Shown here: positions 44,329-52,769 of the stretch, one piece after another | Layout of the letters: each line of letters opens with the position of its first letter | How positions within the stretch are numbered: position 1 is the first letter of the stretch | Assembly: GCF_001543105.1 (NCBI RefSeq) | Contig: NZ_CP014159.1 | Span: forward strand, 1,302,001 to 1,366,000 | Direction of reading: 5' to 3' | Source: Aerococcus christensenii | GTDB lineage: Bacteria > Bacillota > Bacilli > Lactobacillales > Aerococcaceae | Length of the DNA stretch: 64,000 bases | The notes under the pieces: generated by a model | Database searches by the model: none | What the model was told of the DNA's origin: nothing | Seen by the model: the letters and a program-made list of their open reading frames with translations, nothing else | Translations under genes and position numbers: made by a program

Positions 44329-44378
44329 GAGTCTTTGAAAGTCAGAGCAACACTCTGACTTTCAGGGACTCTTTTTTT
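44329..44378 (+). terminator. Long terminator after lplA
   Basis: GAGTC...TGAAAGTCAGAG pairs with CTCTGACTTTCA...GACTC, then seven T. An outer pair (AAAGAGG with TCTC at 44308-44322, and GAGA with CCTCTTT at 44381-44393) encloses it, so the region folds as one nested hairpin. Confidence 0.88.
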
Positions 44379-44405
44379 AGGAGAACCTCTTTTCGTTTTG
44401 AAAAA

Positions 44406-44702
44406 TTATTTTAAAGGACAGGCTAGATTTGCAGTCTTTGGATCGAGAAGTAGTTTCACTTTTTGCTGACAAAGTTGCAAAGCAAACAAGAGAAGCCGTT
44501 TGACTTGATCACTTGGAATCGTTTCGCCTTTGGCTAATTTTTCTTTGAGTTGACAAGCGTTTAAATGGCGAGCTAGAAAAGGACATTGAAAGCTGGACTG
44601 AATTTCTAAAAGGACATGTGGATCGGGATGTTTTTCGAATAAGAGGGAAATGATTTTCAGACTGAGTTCATTATATTTTTTTAGGTCTTGAGTGAGCGTC
44701 AT
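44406..44702 (-). CDS. Cysteine-containing helical protein of unknown function
   Basis: 98 residues from the ATG at 44702, which has AGAAAGGAAAAG upstream (the frame is open to 44741). The protein looks fully helical. It contains five cysteines spread as FQCPF, NACQ, LCQQ and ACPLK with no regular CxxC pair. I do not recognise the family. It converges with lplA and is divergent from mreC, so no operon partner helps. Composition resembles small cytoplasmic proteins of Lactobacillales. Confidence 0.55.
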   Translation of the reverse strand: MTLTQDLKKYNELSLKIISLLFEKHPDPHVLLEIQSSFQCPFLARHLNACQLKEKLAKGETIPSDQVKRLLLFALQLCQQKVKLLLDPKTANLACPLK

Positions 44703-44927
44703 AGTAACTTTTCCTTTCTTGAAAGTGTCTATTTTTATCATACGCTTCTAGCGAATCTTTTCAAAGAAGAAGTCTTGAAAAATTTGAACATAAAAATGTG
44801 AGAAGATGCGCTAATAGAAAAGTTTAAACTTTTAAAATGCTGGAGAGAAGGGTATAATAAACAAGTATCAATTGAGAGAGAAAGCCAAAGACTTCTTTCT
44901 CTTAGCCCTTGGAAAGGAAGAATCGCA

Positions 44928-45968
44928 GTGCGCCAATTTTTTGAAAATAAAAAATTAGTGGTCATCTTGTTAAGTGTGATTACTTCACTGAGTTTGATTG
45001 CTTTTTCAACTTTTGGAGGAGGTTTGCCTCAACCAGTAACTTGGGTAAATGATGTGGCTGCGATGATAGCCCGAATGGTATCTGCACCAAGTAATATCGT
45101 TATGCGATTTGGAGATGCAGTGAGTGGCCTACAAAATACCTATGAAGAGAATCAAAAGTTAAAGAAACAAATAGCCACCTTACAAAGCTTGGAAGCTCAA
45201 AATACGATCTTAAAAGAAGAAAATAAGCAGATGGCCAATATGCTGAAGTTAGAACCAACCCTTGTTGGAAAAAAGGTGATCGCCTCCACGGTTATTTCAC
45301 GTTCACCAGAAAATTGGTTGGATAAATTAACTATTGATGTGGGTGAAAATAACGGTATTAAAGTAGACATGTCTGTGATGACGGATCAAGGAATTATTGG
45401 GCGGGTTTCTGAAGTAGGTCCTACTTCTTCGAAAGTGAGTTTAGTAACTTCTAATCAAGAAGACTCTGTGAAACTGTATGCCGGGATTCAATCCAAAGAT
45501 AGTATTTACTACGGCGTGATTGATGATTATGATGGAACCAATAATGAACTGATTGTCAACCAAGTGCCTAAGTCCGCCAAAATTGAAAAAGACGATACCG
45601 TGACAACCAGTGGTCTAGGAGGAATCTCTCCAGAAGGTCTAGTCATTGGTAAAGTTACTAGAGTAGAAGATGATGAGTTCAATCTTTCCAAGCGGGTCTT
45701 CGTTTCCCCAGCTGCCAACTTTAACGACATTCGGCACGTCTTTGTGATTATGTCTGATAAGGAATCTGGCAAAGAGAAGAAGGCAACGCCTAAGGATATT
45801 AAAGCTTCTGATTCGTCTCAAAGTCAAAGTTCTTCAAGCAGCCAAACCGCTGCTTCTAGTCAGCCTCCTGCACAATCTCAGCGTCCAAGTCGACCAGCAG
45901 TTACTGGCCAAGTTCCTGCAAGAAATCCATTGCACCGTCCTCAAAGAGGAGGAAGACGACATGGGTAA
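44928..45968 (+). CDS. mreC: Cell-shape protein MreC
   Basis: A 346-residue rod-shape/peripheral wall synthesis factor. A single N-terminal membrane helix (LVVILLSVITSLSLIAF) is followed by a coiled coil (ENQKLKKQIATLQSLEAQNT, about 65-95) and two beta domains with the family stretch DVGENNGIKVDMSVMTDQGIIG. The C-terminal 60 residues are a S/Q/P-rich extracellular tail beyond the conserved domain. GTG start with GGAAAGGAAG upstream. It overlaps mreD by eight bases. No mreB is adjacent. Confidence 0.93.
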   Translation: MRQFFENKKLVVILLSVITSLSLIAFSTFGGGLPQPVTWVNDVAAMIARMVSAPSNIVMRFGDAVSGLQNTYEENQKLKKQIATLQSLEAQNTILKEENKQMANMLKLEPTLVGKKVIASTVISRSPENWLDKLTIDVGENNGIKVDMSVMTDQGIIGRVSEVGPTSSKVSLVTSNQEDSVKLYAGIQSKDSIYYGVIDDYDGTNNELIVNQVPKSAKIEKDDTVTTSGLGGISPEGLVIGKVTRVEDDEFNLSKRVFVSPAANFNDIRHVFVIMSDKESGKEKKATPKDIKASDSSQSQSSSSSQTAASSQPPAQSQRPSRPAVTGQVPARNPLHRPQRGGRRHG

Positions 45969-46482
45969 ATATTTAAAACATTCTTTTGCCTTGCCGTGCT
46001 TTCTTTTGCTATTCTTTTTCCTAGATGGCTCGGTGACCAACATGATTTTGGCTTTAGTGAACACCCATCACTATAAGATTGTCCCCGCCTTTTTATTAAT
46101 CACTTGGATTCTAATGCCATTGTATACAGAGAAACGGTCAGTTCTCTATAACATGTCTTTTGTCATTGGGTTTCTCTATGACAGTTACTATACCGGAATC
46201 TTAGGAATTAACTTGTTCCTGTTTCCAGCTTTGGTGTACGTGACTTATTTAGCCAAACGGAAGCTGACTCTTAATTTTTATACAGTGTGGGTGTGGGGAG
46301 TCCTGGCTTACTTTACTTATCAGCATATAATTTGTATCGTGTACCGTTTGTTACGCTTTCATCACGAAAGTTATGGAACTTTCTTTCAGAGCTTTTTAGG
46401 GCCGTCACTTTTATTTAATAGTTTGATCATTTTTATGATGACTCTTATTATTCCTGCTTTTTGTCAATGGGAAGCACGTTAA
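45961..46482 (+). CDS. mreD: Cell-shape protein MreD
   Basis: A 173-residue membrane protein with five or six hydrophobic helices (LPCFLLLFFFLDGSVTNMIL, YNMSFVIGFLYDSYYTGILG, INLFLFPALVYVTYLA). Size, topology and overlap with mreC identify it as MreD, which works with MreC, PBPs and RodA in side-wall synthesis. Sequence conservation in this family is low, so the call rests largely on context. A charged AGGAGGAAG ribosome site lies inside the end of mreC. Confidence 0.88.
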   Translation: MGKYLKHSFALPCFLLLFFFLDGSVTNMILALVNTHHYKIVPAFLLITWILMPLYTEKRSVLYNMSFVIGFLYDSYYTGILGINLFLFPALVYVTYLAKRKLTLNFYTVWVWGVLAYFTYQHIICIVYRLLRFHHESYGTFFQSFLGPSLLFNSLIIFMMTLIIPAFCQWEAR

Positions 46483-46510
46483 AAAGCTTGATTAAATGAC
46501 GAAATATCAG

Positions 46511-46767
46511 TATAATACAAAATAATAAGCAAACAATGAATGGAAGAGGTTAGAAGTCTTCCTTTGCAGAGAGCCTGGTTGCTGAAAACAGGTAAGGAAG
46601 TTCTAACTACACACCCAGGAGTTAATAGATCAAAGTCTATTCGTGTTCGAGCGTTACATCGAAGTGTTATTAAACATGAAGAGTTAAGTATTGTGAAATA
46701 CTTGAGAAAAAAGGTGGTACCACGCCACAGCGTCCTTTTCCTATGGGAGAAGGACTTTTTTTTATTA
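46511..46767 (+). promoter_or_regulatory. T-box leader of an amino-acid ABC transporter
   Basis: TATAAT at 46511-46516 is followed by a stem-I region with GCAGAGAGCCTGG, and by the T-box AAGGTGGTACCACG at 46711-46724, then a terminator (GTCCTTTTCC/GGAGAAGGAC and T run, 46732-46763). This is a tRNA-sensing antitermination leader. Stem I can pair CTTCCTT with AAGGAAG and GTTAG with CTAAC; the specifier must lie nearby, but I could not choose it safely (UUC and UAC are two readings). The transporter start follows 32 bases after the terminator. Confidence 0.88.
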
Positions 46768-46798
46768 GATTAAACGTTGTAAGAAGGAGGAAGTGGAG

Positions 46799-48268
46799 AT
46801 GAAGAGCCTCAAATGGCTAGTGAGTCTATGCTGTTTCATAAGTTTTTGTATAGTAGGTGGGGGAAGCGTTGACGCTCAAACGGGCGATCAAGCTGTCCTT
46901 GAAAAGCCGGTCCCTAAAGAGGGGGATACTGTTCGAGTAGGGTTAGATGATACCTTTGCGCCGATGGGTTTCCGAAATGATAAAGGAGAAGTAGTGGGAT
47001 TTGATATTGATCTTGCGAAAGCAATCGGGGATCTTTATGGTTGGAAGATGGAATTTCAGCCAATTGATTGGGCGATGAAAGAGACAGAACTCAATACAGG
47101 CAATATCGATATGATATGGAATGGGTTAGGGATTACACCTGACCGCGAAAAACAGATGTTGTTTTCCAAAACTTATTATGAGAGTCCAGGCATTATTATT
47201 ACTAAGAAGGGATCTCCTATTCAAAAATTAGAAGACTTAGAAGGAAAGAAGGTTTCCACTCAGTCAGGGTCTACGACGGCTAAATATATCCAAGCTTGGC
47301 CGAATGGACTCTATCAAAAGTTAAATGGACAACCTGTTCTCTATTCGAGTTATAATGAAGTGTTTAGTGATTTGGATTCTGGAAGGGTAGATGCTGTAGC
47401 AACCGATTCTTGCTATGGAAGATATGTTATGCAGGTCAGAGGAGCAGATAAGTACGCCTTCTTTGTCGATGATTCGCATCCAGCAGAACCTTTTGGCGTC
47501 GGTATGCGTCTGGGAGACCAAGCCTTAAAAGAAAAAATCGATCAAGGGATTAGCCAACTCAAAGAAAATGGAAAATATGATCAAATCGTTGAAAAATGGT
47601 TCGGCCAAAATCGTGAAGTAGCCAAGCAAGAGAATCTTCTCCAAAAAATCCTTCCTTCATTAGGAAAAGGGTTTGAGCTGACGGTAGGCCTGTTTGTCAT
47701 CGTTTTAGTGATGTCCTTGCCATTAGGCTTCTTAATTGCGATTGCCCGTGTATTTGGGGCTTCTTGGATTCGGGGTTTGATTGAAGGATATGTTTTCATT
47801 ATGCGGGGGAGTCCTTTGATGTTACAGTTAATGGTTTTCTTCTTTGGACTTCCTTATATTGGGATTACTTTAGACCGGATGCCAGCTGCTATTTTAGCCT
47901 TTGTGATTAACTATGCCGCTTACTTTGCAGAGATTTTCCGTGGGGGCATTATGGCTGTCCCAGGCGGACAATATGAAAGTATCAAAGTCTTGGGAATTGG
48001 AAAATATCGCGGTTTTTGTCGGATTATCTTCCCGCAAGTGATGAACATTACCTTACCATCTGTAGGCAATGAAGTCATTGCCTTAGTGAAGGATACTTCT
48101 TTGGTTTATGTGATTGGACTCGGGGAACTCTTAAGAGCAGGCTCTATTTCGGCCAATACCTATGCCACGATTGTTCCTTATCTCGTTTGTGGGGTCTTTT
48201 ATCTCGTATTTACAGCAGTAGTCACAGTAGGATTGAAACGCTTAGAAAATCAAATTCACTGGGGTTAG
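46799..48268 (+). CDS. Amino-acid ABC transporter, substrate-binding and permease fusion
   Basis: A 489-residue fusion like the one at 40812 but only distantly similar. A signal peptide ends near GGGSVDAQ. The family-3 binding domain includes GLDDTFAPMGFRNDKGEVVG, WNGLGITPDREKQMLFS and YYESPGIIIT, and the permease starts about residue 285 (GKGFELTVGLFVIVLVMSLP, MRGSPLMLQLMVFFFGLPYI, EIFRGGIMAVPGGQYES). The ATG at 46799 fits AAGGAGG best. Control by a T-box means uptake of the amino acid whose tRNA is uncharged; which one depends on the unassigned specifier. Confidence 0.92.
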   Translation: MKSLKWLVSLCCFISFCIVGGGSVDAQTGDQAVLEKPVPKEGDTVRVGLDDTFAPMGFRNDKGEVVGFDIDLAKAIGDLYGWKMEFQPIDWAMKETELNTGNIDMIWNGLGITPDREKQMLFSKTYYESPGIIITKKGSPIQKLEDLEGKKVSTQSGSTTAKYIQAWPNGLYQKLNGQPVLYSSYNEVFSDLDSGRVDAVATDSCYGRYVMQVRGADKYAFFVDDSHPAEPFGVGMRLGDQALKEKIDQGISQLKENGKYDQIVEKWFGQNREVAKQENLLQKILPSLGKGFELTVGLFVIVLVMSLPLGFLIAIARVFGASWIRGLIEGYVFIMRGSPLMLQLMVFFFGLPYIGITLDRMPAAILAFVINYAAYFAEIFRGGIMAVPGGQYESIKVLGIGKYRGFCRIIFPQVMNITLPSVGNEVIALVKDTSLVYVIGLGELLRAGSISANTYATIVPYLVCGVFYLVFTAVVTVGLKRLENQIHWG

Positions 48269-48280
48269 GAAGGAGAGACT

Positions 48281-48952
48281 ATGAGTTTAGAAGTCAAAAA
48301 TTTGTGCAAATCTTTCAAAGATAATCAGATCATTGATCATTTTTCTTGCCAGATTGATTCAGGCGAAATTGTCATACTTTTAGGGCCTTCCGGAACAGGG
48401 AAGACGACTTTTATGCGGCTGATTAATAATTTGGATAAGACAGATCGTGGGAGTATTCGGATTGGAGACTATCTTCTCTGTGAAGATAATGGCCAAGAAG
48501 CCGTTTATACCTCAACAAAAGAGCAAAGGGCTTATCAAAATGCGATTGGTATGGTCTTTCAAAACTATGAACTCTTTCCTAATTTAACCGTGATGGAGAA
48601 TCTTTTAGAAGCTCCTCTAGCTCAGAAATTAGGGCAGAGAGAAAGTCTCCAAAAACAAGCAGAGGAACTCTTAGAAACTGTCGGCTTATTGGATAAGGCT
48701 CAGGTGTATCCTGCAAATTTATCAGGGGGTCAAAAGCAAAGGATTGCGATTGCAAGAGCCATGATGCTCAGCCCACAGATTATCTGCTTTGACGAACCTA
48801 CCTCAGCTTTGGACCGGGAGTCTGCGGATCAAGTGGGCTATCTCATTGAAAAACTCGCTAAAGAGGGGATGGGAATCTTGGTAGTTACCCACGATATTGC
48901 CTTTGGGGAGAAGTATGGAACACGTATTGTCTCTTCGACTCAGTTTAAATAA
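48281..48952 (+). CDS. Amino-acid ABC transporter ATPase
   Basis: A 223-residue ATPase for the preceding fused permease. Walker A is GPSGTGKTT, the Q-loop VFQNYELFPN, the signature [16 protein letters not shown], Walker [13 protein letters not shown], and the switch VTHDIAF. It is somewhat shorter at the C-terminus than the ATPase at 42250. It starts 12 bases after the permease and ends the T-box operon. Confidence 0.94.
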   Translation: MSLEVKNLCKSFKDNQIIDHFSCQIDSGEIVILLGPSGTGKTTFMRLINNLDKTDRGSIRIGDYLLCEDNGQEAVYTSTKEQRAYQNAIGMVFQNYELFPNLTVMENLLEAPLAQKLGQRESLQKQAEELLETVGLLDKAQVYPANLSGGQKQRIAIARAMMLSPQIICFDEPTSALDRESADQVGYLIEKLAKEGMGILVVTHDIAFGEKYGTRIVSSTQFK

Positions 48953-49013
48953 GAAGTTTGATCAGATGTGAAAAATGAGGAGTTGTAGAATATCTCTTTA
49001 TTTTTTGAAGGAG

Positions 49014-49050
49014 ATCGGTGTCATTCGTAAGAGGGACACCGATTTTATTT
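49014..49050 (+). terminator. Terminator of the T-box operon
   Basis: ATCGGTGTC pairs with GACACCGAT, followed by TTTATTT. Confidence 0.85.
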
Positions 49051-49065
49051 ACTTAATAAAAGGGA

Positions 49066-49105
49066 AAAATAAAAAAGCTTCTGCGACAGTGAGTCTCAGA
49101 AGCTT
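49066..49105 (-). terminator. Leftward terminator of the TPP-controlled SDR
   Basis: On the minus strand AAGCTTCTG pairs with CAGAAGCTT, followed by a T run. It lies 45 bases after the SDR stop. Confidence 0.8.
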
Positions 49106-49150
49106 GGACCAATAGACATTTCTATTGTAAATGAGATATAAGTAGAACCA

Positions 49151-49906
49151 TTAATTAAAAGTTTGACCAGAGTCAACCACGATGTTTTGACCGCTGATGC
49201 CCTTAGAAGCTGGACTAGCAAGGAAACAAACAAGTTCAGCGAGGTCTCTAGGGGTGGTGACTCTCTTGAGAGCGGTTGTTTGAGCGATTAAATCAAAAAC
49301 TTCAGGGGTGGTTACTGCTGAAGCATCCGTTGTCTTCAACAATCCACCAGAAACGACATTACATGCGATCCCATCTTTGCCAAGTTCGGCTGCAGCATTT
49401 CTCATAAAGCCCACGAGAGCAGCTTTCCCTGTGGTATATTCATGATAAGGAACGACAGGACTTTGGAAGAGGTTAGTCCCAATCGCAATAAATCGTGCAT
49501 TATCAGATGCTTTTAAATTAGCGAGGTTAGTTTGTAAGAGGTTAAGAGCCCCTTTAACAGAACCTTCAAATTGGGATAAATAATTTTTCCAACCAATATG
49601 AGCGAGGTCAAGTTGGGCGGTTGGATCAAATTTAAAGTTAATCAGTGCATTATGGATAATAATATCCACTTGACCAAATTTGGCAACGGCAGCCTTATTC
49701 AGTGCGGCCATTTGCTCTTCGTCTCTAACATCTGCTTGAACGGCAAGAACCTTATCTTCTCCAAATTCATCGACTAAGGTCTGAGCGCCAGAGGGTGTCT
49801 GATAGTAATCGGCCACCACGCAATAGCCATTCTCTAGCAAAACATGGGCGATTTCATGTCCTAATCCTCTACTTGCGCCAGTTACAATAGCAACTAAATT
49901 TCCCAT
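49151..49906 (-). CDS. SDR-family oxidoreductase under a TPP riboswitch
   Basis: A 251-residue classical short-chain dehydrogenase. The cofactor site is VTGASRGLGHEIA near the N-terminus; HNALINF stands where most members have NNAG, and the catalytic centre reads IAIGTNLF then YTTGK (Y and K kept, serine replaced by T or G nearby). The C-terminal ISGQNIVVDSGQTF is typical. By similarity it would be called 3-oxoacyl-ACP reductase, but no fatty-acid genes are near. The TPP riboswitch about 80 bases upstream links it to thiamine. It is monocistronic. The unusual NNAG and serine positions suggest a specialised substrate. Confidence 0.85.
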   Translation of the reverse strand: MGNLVAIVTGASRGLGHEIAHVLLENGYCVVADYYQTPSGAQTLVDEFGEDKVLAVQADVRDEEQMAALNKAAVAKFGQVDIIIHNALINFKFDPTAQLDLAHIGWKNYLSQFEGSVKGALNLLQTNLANLKASDNARFIAIGTNLFQSPVVPYHEYTTGKAALVGFMRNAAAELGKDGIACNVVSGGLLKTTDASAVTTPEVFDLIAQTTALKRVTTPRDLAELVCFLASPASKGISGQNIVVDSGQTFN

Positions 49907-49984
49907 AATGTATCTCCTTCATGTAAAATTTTAATAATGAATAGATGGGAAAATTTCGTAGAGATAGGCGAAAAAATCAGACTT

Positions 49985-50066
49985 TAATTGCTTCCTACGC
50001 TTGTCTTAACAAACAGGTTCAAAGGGTCAGGTTTTAACCTTCTCAACCGAGGGGTCCCCCTGCAAT
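49985..50066 (-). promoter_or_regulatory. TPP (thiamine pyrophosphate) riboswitch
   Basis: On the minus strand the thi-box is complete: CAGGGGGACCCC, GGTTGAGAAGG, ACCCTTTGAACCTG and CAAGCGTAGGAAGCAA, in order. The P4/P5 arm is TTTGTTAAGACAAG. No clear terminator follows before the SDR start at 49906, so control may be at translation through the GAAGGAGA site at about 49918. Confidence 0.88.
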
Positions 50067-50298
50067 TCATCATCAAACTTATTATATATTATTTTGCGCG
50101 TATTGACTAAGTAAATGTAGAAAAAAATTCAAATTTTTTATAATACTTTTTGAATGCTAATTTTATAAAGATCTTTTTTTACTAGATTTTATAAGCTTTT
50201 GTGGACCTTATTTCTCTAAGGAATGCTTAAATATTTTTATAGGTTCGAATTTTTTTGAAAAAATAAGGAAACTGTTTCATTTTAGGGAGATTTTTCTA

Positions 50299-50327
50299 TT
50301 GACAAATTGCCAATCCTTCTGTAAAGT
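50299..50327 (+). promoter_or_regulatory. Promoter of the pyrBCD operon
   Basis: TTGACA and TAAAGT are 17 bases apart. The transcript would begin just before the PyrR attenuator. Confidence 0.65.
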
Positions 50328-50349
50328 AAAGGCAATTGAAGCGAGACTT

Positions 50350-50466
50350 CAAATTTTAATTCTGTCCAGAGAGACTGAAAAGTTTGATGAATATCAGAAA
50401 ATAGTTAGACGAAGGATAACTATACTTTTTAGTAACGAGCACCTGGACAAAACCAGGTGCTTTTTT
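50350..50466 (+). promoter_or_regulatory. PyrR-binding attenuator of pyrBCD
   Basis: The hairpin around TCTGTCCAGAGAGACTGA (50360-50377) matches the PyrR site (UCCNGNGAGG type). It is followed by the terminator GCACCTGG/CCAGGTGC with six T at 50439-50466. With UMP, PyrR should stabilise the anti-antiterminator and let the terminator form, lowering pyr transcription. Confidence 0.88.
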
Positions 50467-50527
50467 GTGGCCAGACTCAAAGGAAATAGGGGACATCTAA
50501 GTGAAGAGACCCCAAGAGGAGGCAAAT

Positions 50528-51439
50528 ATGGAACATTTACTAACGGTTGAAACTTTAACGAACGAGGACGTTATGGCCTTGTTAAACCGAGCGTTTGAAT
50601 TGAAGAAAGGTGTGAAAGTTAAGCAGCAAGACGATATTTATGCGGTGAACTTGTTTTACGAAAATTCTACACGTACACGCACGAGCTTCGAAAAAGCGGA
50701 ATATGCTTTAGGCTATCAAGTCTTACCATTTGAAGTGGCGACTTCTTCTGTGCAAAAGGGAGAAAGCCTCTATGATACCGTCATCACGATGGAGGCCATC
50801 GGAGCGAAAGTAGCTGTGATCAGACATTCAGAAAATGCTTACTATCAACCGCTCCTAGCCCAACTTCAGGAGAAGGGGCATTCCATTCGTTTGGTCAATG
50901 GAGGGGACGGTTCTGGTCAACATCCTACCCAATGCTTACTTGACTTGATGACTATCTATGAAGAATTTGGACATTTTGAAGGACTAAAAGTAGCGATCAT
51001 CGGTGATATTCGAAATTCACGGGTTGCCCGCTCCAACGCCCATCTCCTTACCCAGCTAGGAGCAAGTGTCTTCTTCTCAGGGCCAGATTACTGGTTCGAT
51101 GAGAGTCTCTTAATTTACGGTCCTTATAAACCTGAAGAAGAATTGTTGAAGGATATGGATGTTGTCATGTTACTGAGAGTACAGCATGAACGCCACATTG
51201 AAGGAGAAGATCAAGCTTTATTTACCAAGGAAGCTTATCATGAAGCCTACGGAATTAATCAAAAACGTTATGCAGAAATGAAGAAAACAGCGATTATTAT
51301 GCATCCAGGTCCCATTAATCGCGGGGTGGAATTAGCCAGTGAATTAGTAGAAGCCCCTAAATCCCGCTTTTACCGTCAAATTCAAAACGGCGTATATGTC
51401 AGAATGGCTGTCTTAGAAGCGGTATGCGGAGGTAAATAG
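50528..51439 (+). CDS. pyrB: Aspartate carbamoyltransferase catalytic subunit
   Basis: A 303-residue enzyme joining carbamoyl phosphate and aspartate, the second step of pyrimidine synthesis. The carbamoyl phosphate site STRTRTSFEKAE is near residue 45, and HPTQCLLD and HPGPINRG are in place. The ATG at 50528 follows AAGAGGAGGC; a GTG at 50501 would overlap that site. No regulatory chain pyrI is present, as usual in Firmicutes. The stop touches the pyrC start. Confidence 0.96.
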   Translation: MEHLLTVETLTNEDVMALLNRAFELKKGVKVKQQDDIYAVNLFYENSTRTRTSFEKAEYALGYQVLPFEVATSSVQKGESLYDTVITMEAIGAKVAVIRHSENAYYQPLLAQLQEKGHSIRLVNGGDGSGQHPTQCLLDLMTIYEEFGHFEGLKVAIIGDIRNSRVARSNAHLLTQLGASVFFSGPDYWFDESLLIYGPYKPEEELLKDMDVVMLLRVQHERHIEGEDQALFTKEAYHEAYGINQKRYAEMKKTAIIMHPGPINRGVELASELVEAPKSRFYRQIQNGVYVRMAVLEAVCGGK

Positions 51440-52726
51440 ATGAAGACTTTGATAAAAAATGGAAATCTCTTTTTAGGGGGGCATTTGGCTCAGATGGACC
51501 TCTTAATCCAAGACCAGAAGATTCAATCGATCGGCTATGACCTTTGTTCGGAAGAAGCGTGCGACCAAGTGATTGAAGCAGAAGGCCTATTAGTGACGCC
51601 GGGCTTAATTGATGTCCATGTTCATTACAGAGAGCCTGGGCAGACAGACAAAGAAACGGTGAAAACCGGAAGTCGGGCTGCCGCACGTGGTGGCTATACA
51701 ACGGTTTGCACCATGGCGAATACCACCCCTGTTCCGAATACGGTTCCCCTCCTTGAAGCGATGATTAAGCGCAACAAAGAAGAAGGCTGTATTAAGATTC
51801 ATCAGTACGCGCCCATCACTGAAGATTTGAAATCGGATCGATTGATTGATGGACAAGCCATGAAGGCAGCTGGCGCTTTTGCCTTATCAAATGATGGCTT
51901 TGGTGTTCAAAGTGCAGGGACCATGTATGAAGCTATGCTTGAAGCGAAGAAAGCAGATCTTCCTATCTGTGTTCACTTAGAAGATCGCTCCCTCTTTAAA
52001 GAAGGGGTGATCAATGAAGGAAAGATCGCAGAAGAACTCGGCTTACCAGGTATTCATCGACTAGCCGAGGTGGCTCAGTTAGCGCGAGACTTGGAGATGG
52101 TGAGAGAAACGGGTGTCCGTTACCATGTTTGTCACGTGTCGACTAAGGCCAGTCTTGATCTTATTCGCAAGGCGAAGGTAGAGGGATTAGCTGTGACGTG
52201 TGAAGCGGCGCCTCATCACTTACTCTTAAATGAGGAAGACATCACAGAAGATGATGCTTATTATAAGATGAACCCTCCATTGAGAAGCGTCGAAGATCAA
52301 GAAGCTTTGATCCAAGGCTTAATGGATGGAACTGTAGATATGATTGCGACGGATCATGCCCCTCATACGAAAGAAGAAAAATCTCAAGGCTTCAGAAAGT
52401 CACCTTTTGGAATTATCGGGATAGAAACAGCCTTTGCCTTACTTTATACCCACTTGGTTAAGGAAGGACGCTTGACTTTGACTCACTTATTGTCGTTGAT
52501 GACGACAGCGCCCAGCCAGACTTTTGACCTAGGAGAGGCAGGACGATTAGAACCAGGAAAGGCTGCAGATATTACCTTATTTGATTTAGAAACCTCCCAA
52601 AAAATTTTACCCGAAGAATACCTATCGAAAGCCCAGAACAGTCCGTTTAATCGAGAAAGCGTCTACGGAATGGCTGTGATGACGATCGTCGATGGTCAAG
52701 TCGTTTATAACAAATTGTCAAAATAA
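51440..52726 (+). CDS. pyrC: Dihydroorotase
   Basis: A 428-residue amidohydrolase that closes carbamoyl aspartate to dihydroorotate. Metal ligands are visible in DVHVHYREPG, CVHLEDR, HVSTKASL and ATDHAPHTKEEK. This is the long class I type typical of Firmicute pyr operons. It begins directly at the pyrB stop (TAGATG), indicating coupled translation, and is followed by pyrD after 43 bases. Confidence 0.96.
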   Translation: MKTLIKNGNLFLGGHLAQMDLLIQDQKIQSIGYDLCSEEACDQVIEAEGLLVTPGLIDVHVHYREPGQTDKETVKTGSRAAARGGYTTVCTMANTTPVPNTVPLLEAMIKRNKEEGCIKIHQYAPITEDLKSDRLIDGQAMKAAGAFALSNDGFGVQSAGTMYEAMLEAKKADLPICVHLEDRSLFKEGVINEGKIAEELGLPGIHRLAEVAQLARDLEMVRETGVRYHVCHVSTKASLDLIRKAKVEGLAVTCEAAPHHLLLNEEDITEDDAYYKMNPPLRSVEDQEALIQGLMDGTVDMIATDHAPHTKEEKSQGFRKSPFGIIGIETAFALLYTHLVKEGRLTLTHLLSLMTTAPSQTFDLGEAGRLEPGKAADITLFDLETSQKILPEEYLSKAQNSPFNRESVYGMAVMTIVDGQVVYNKLSK

Positions 52727-52769
52727 AAAGCAAATGTTTCAAGATTTCTTGACAGAAAGGAAGAGTAAG

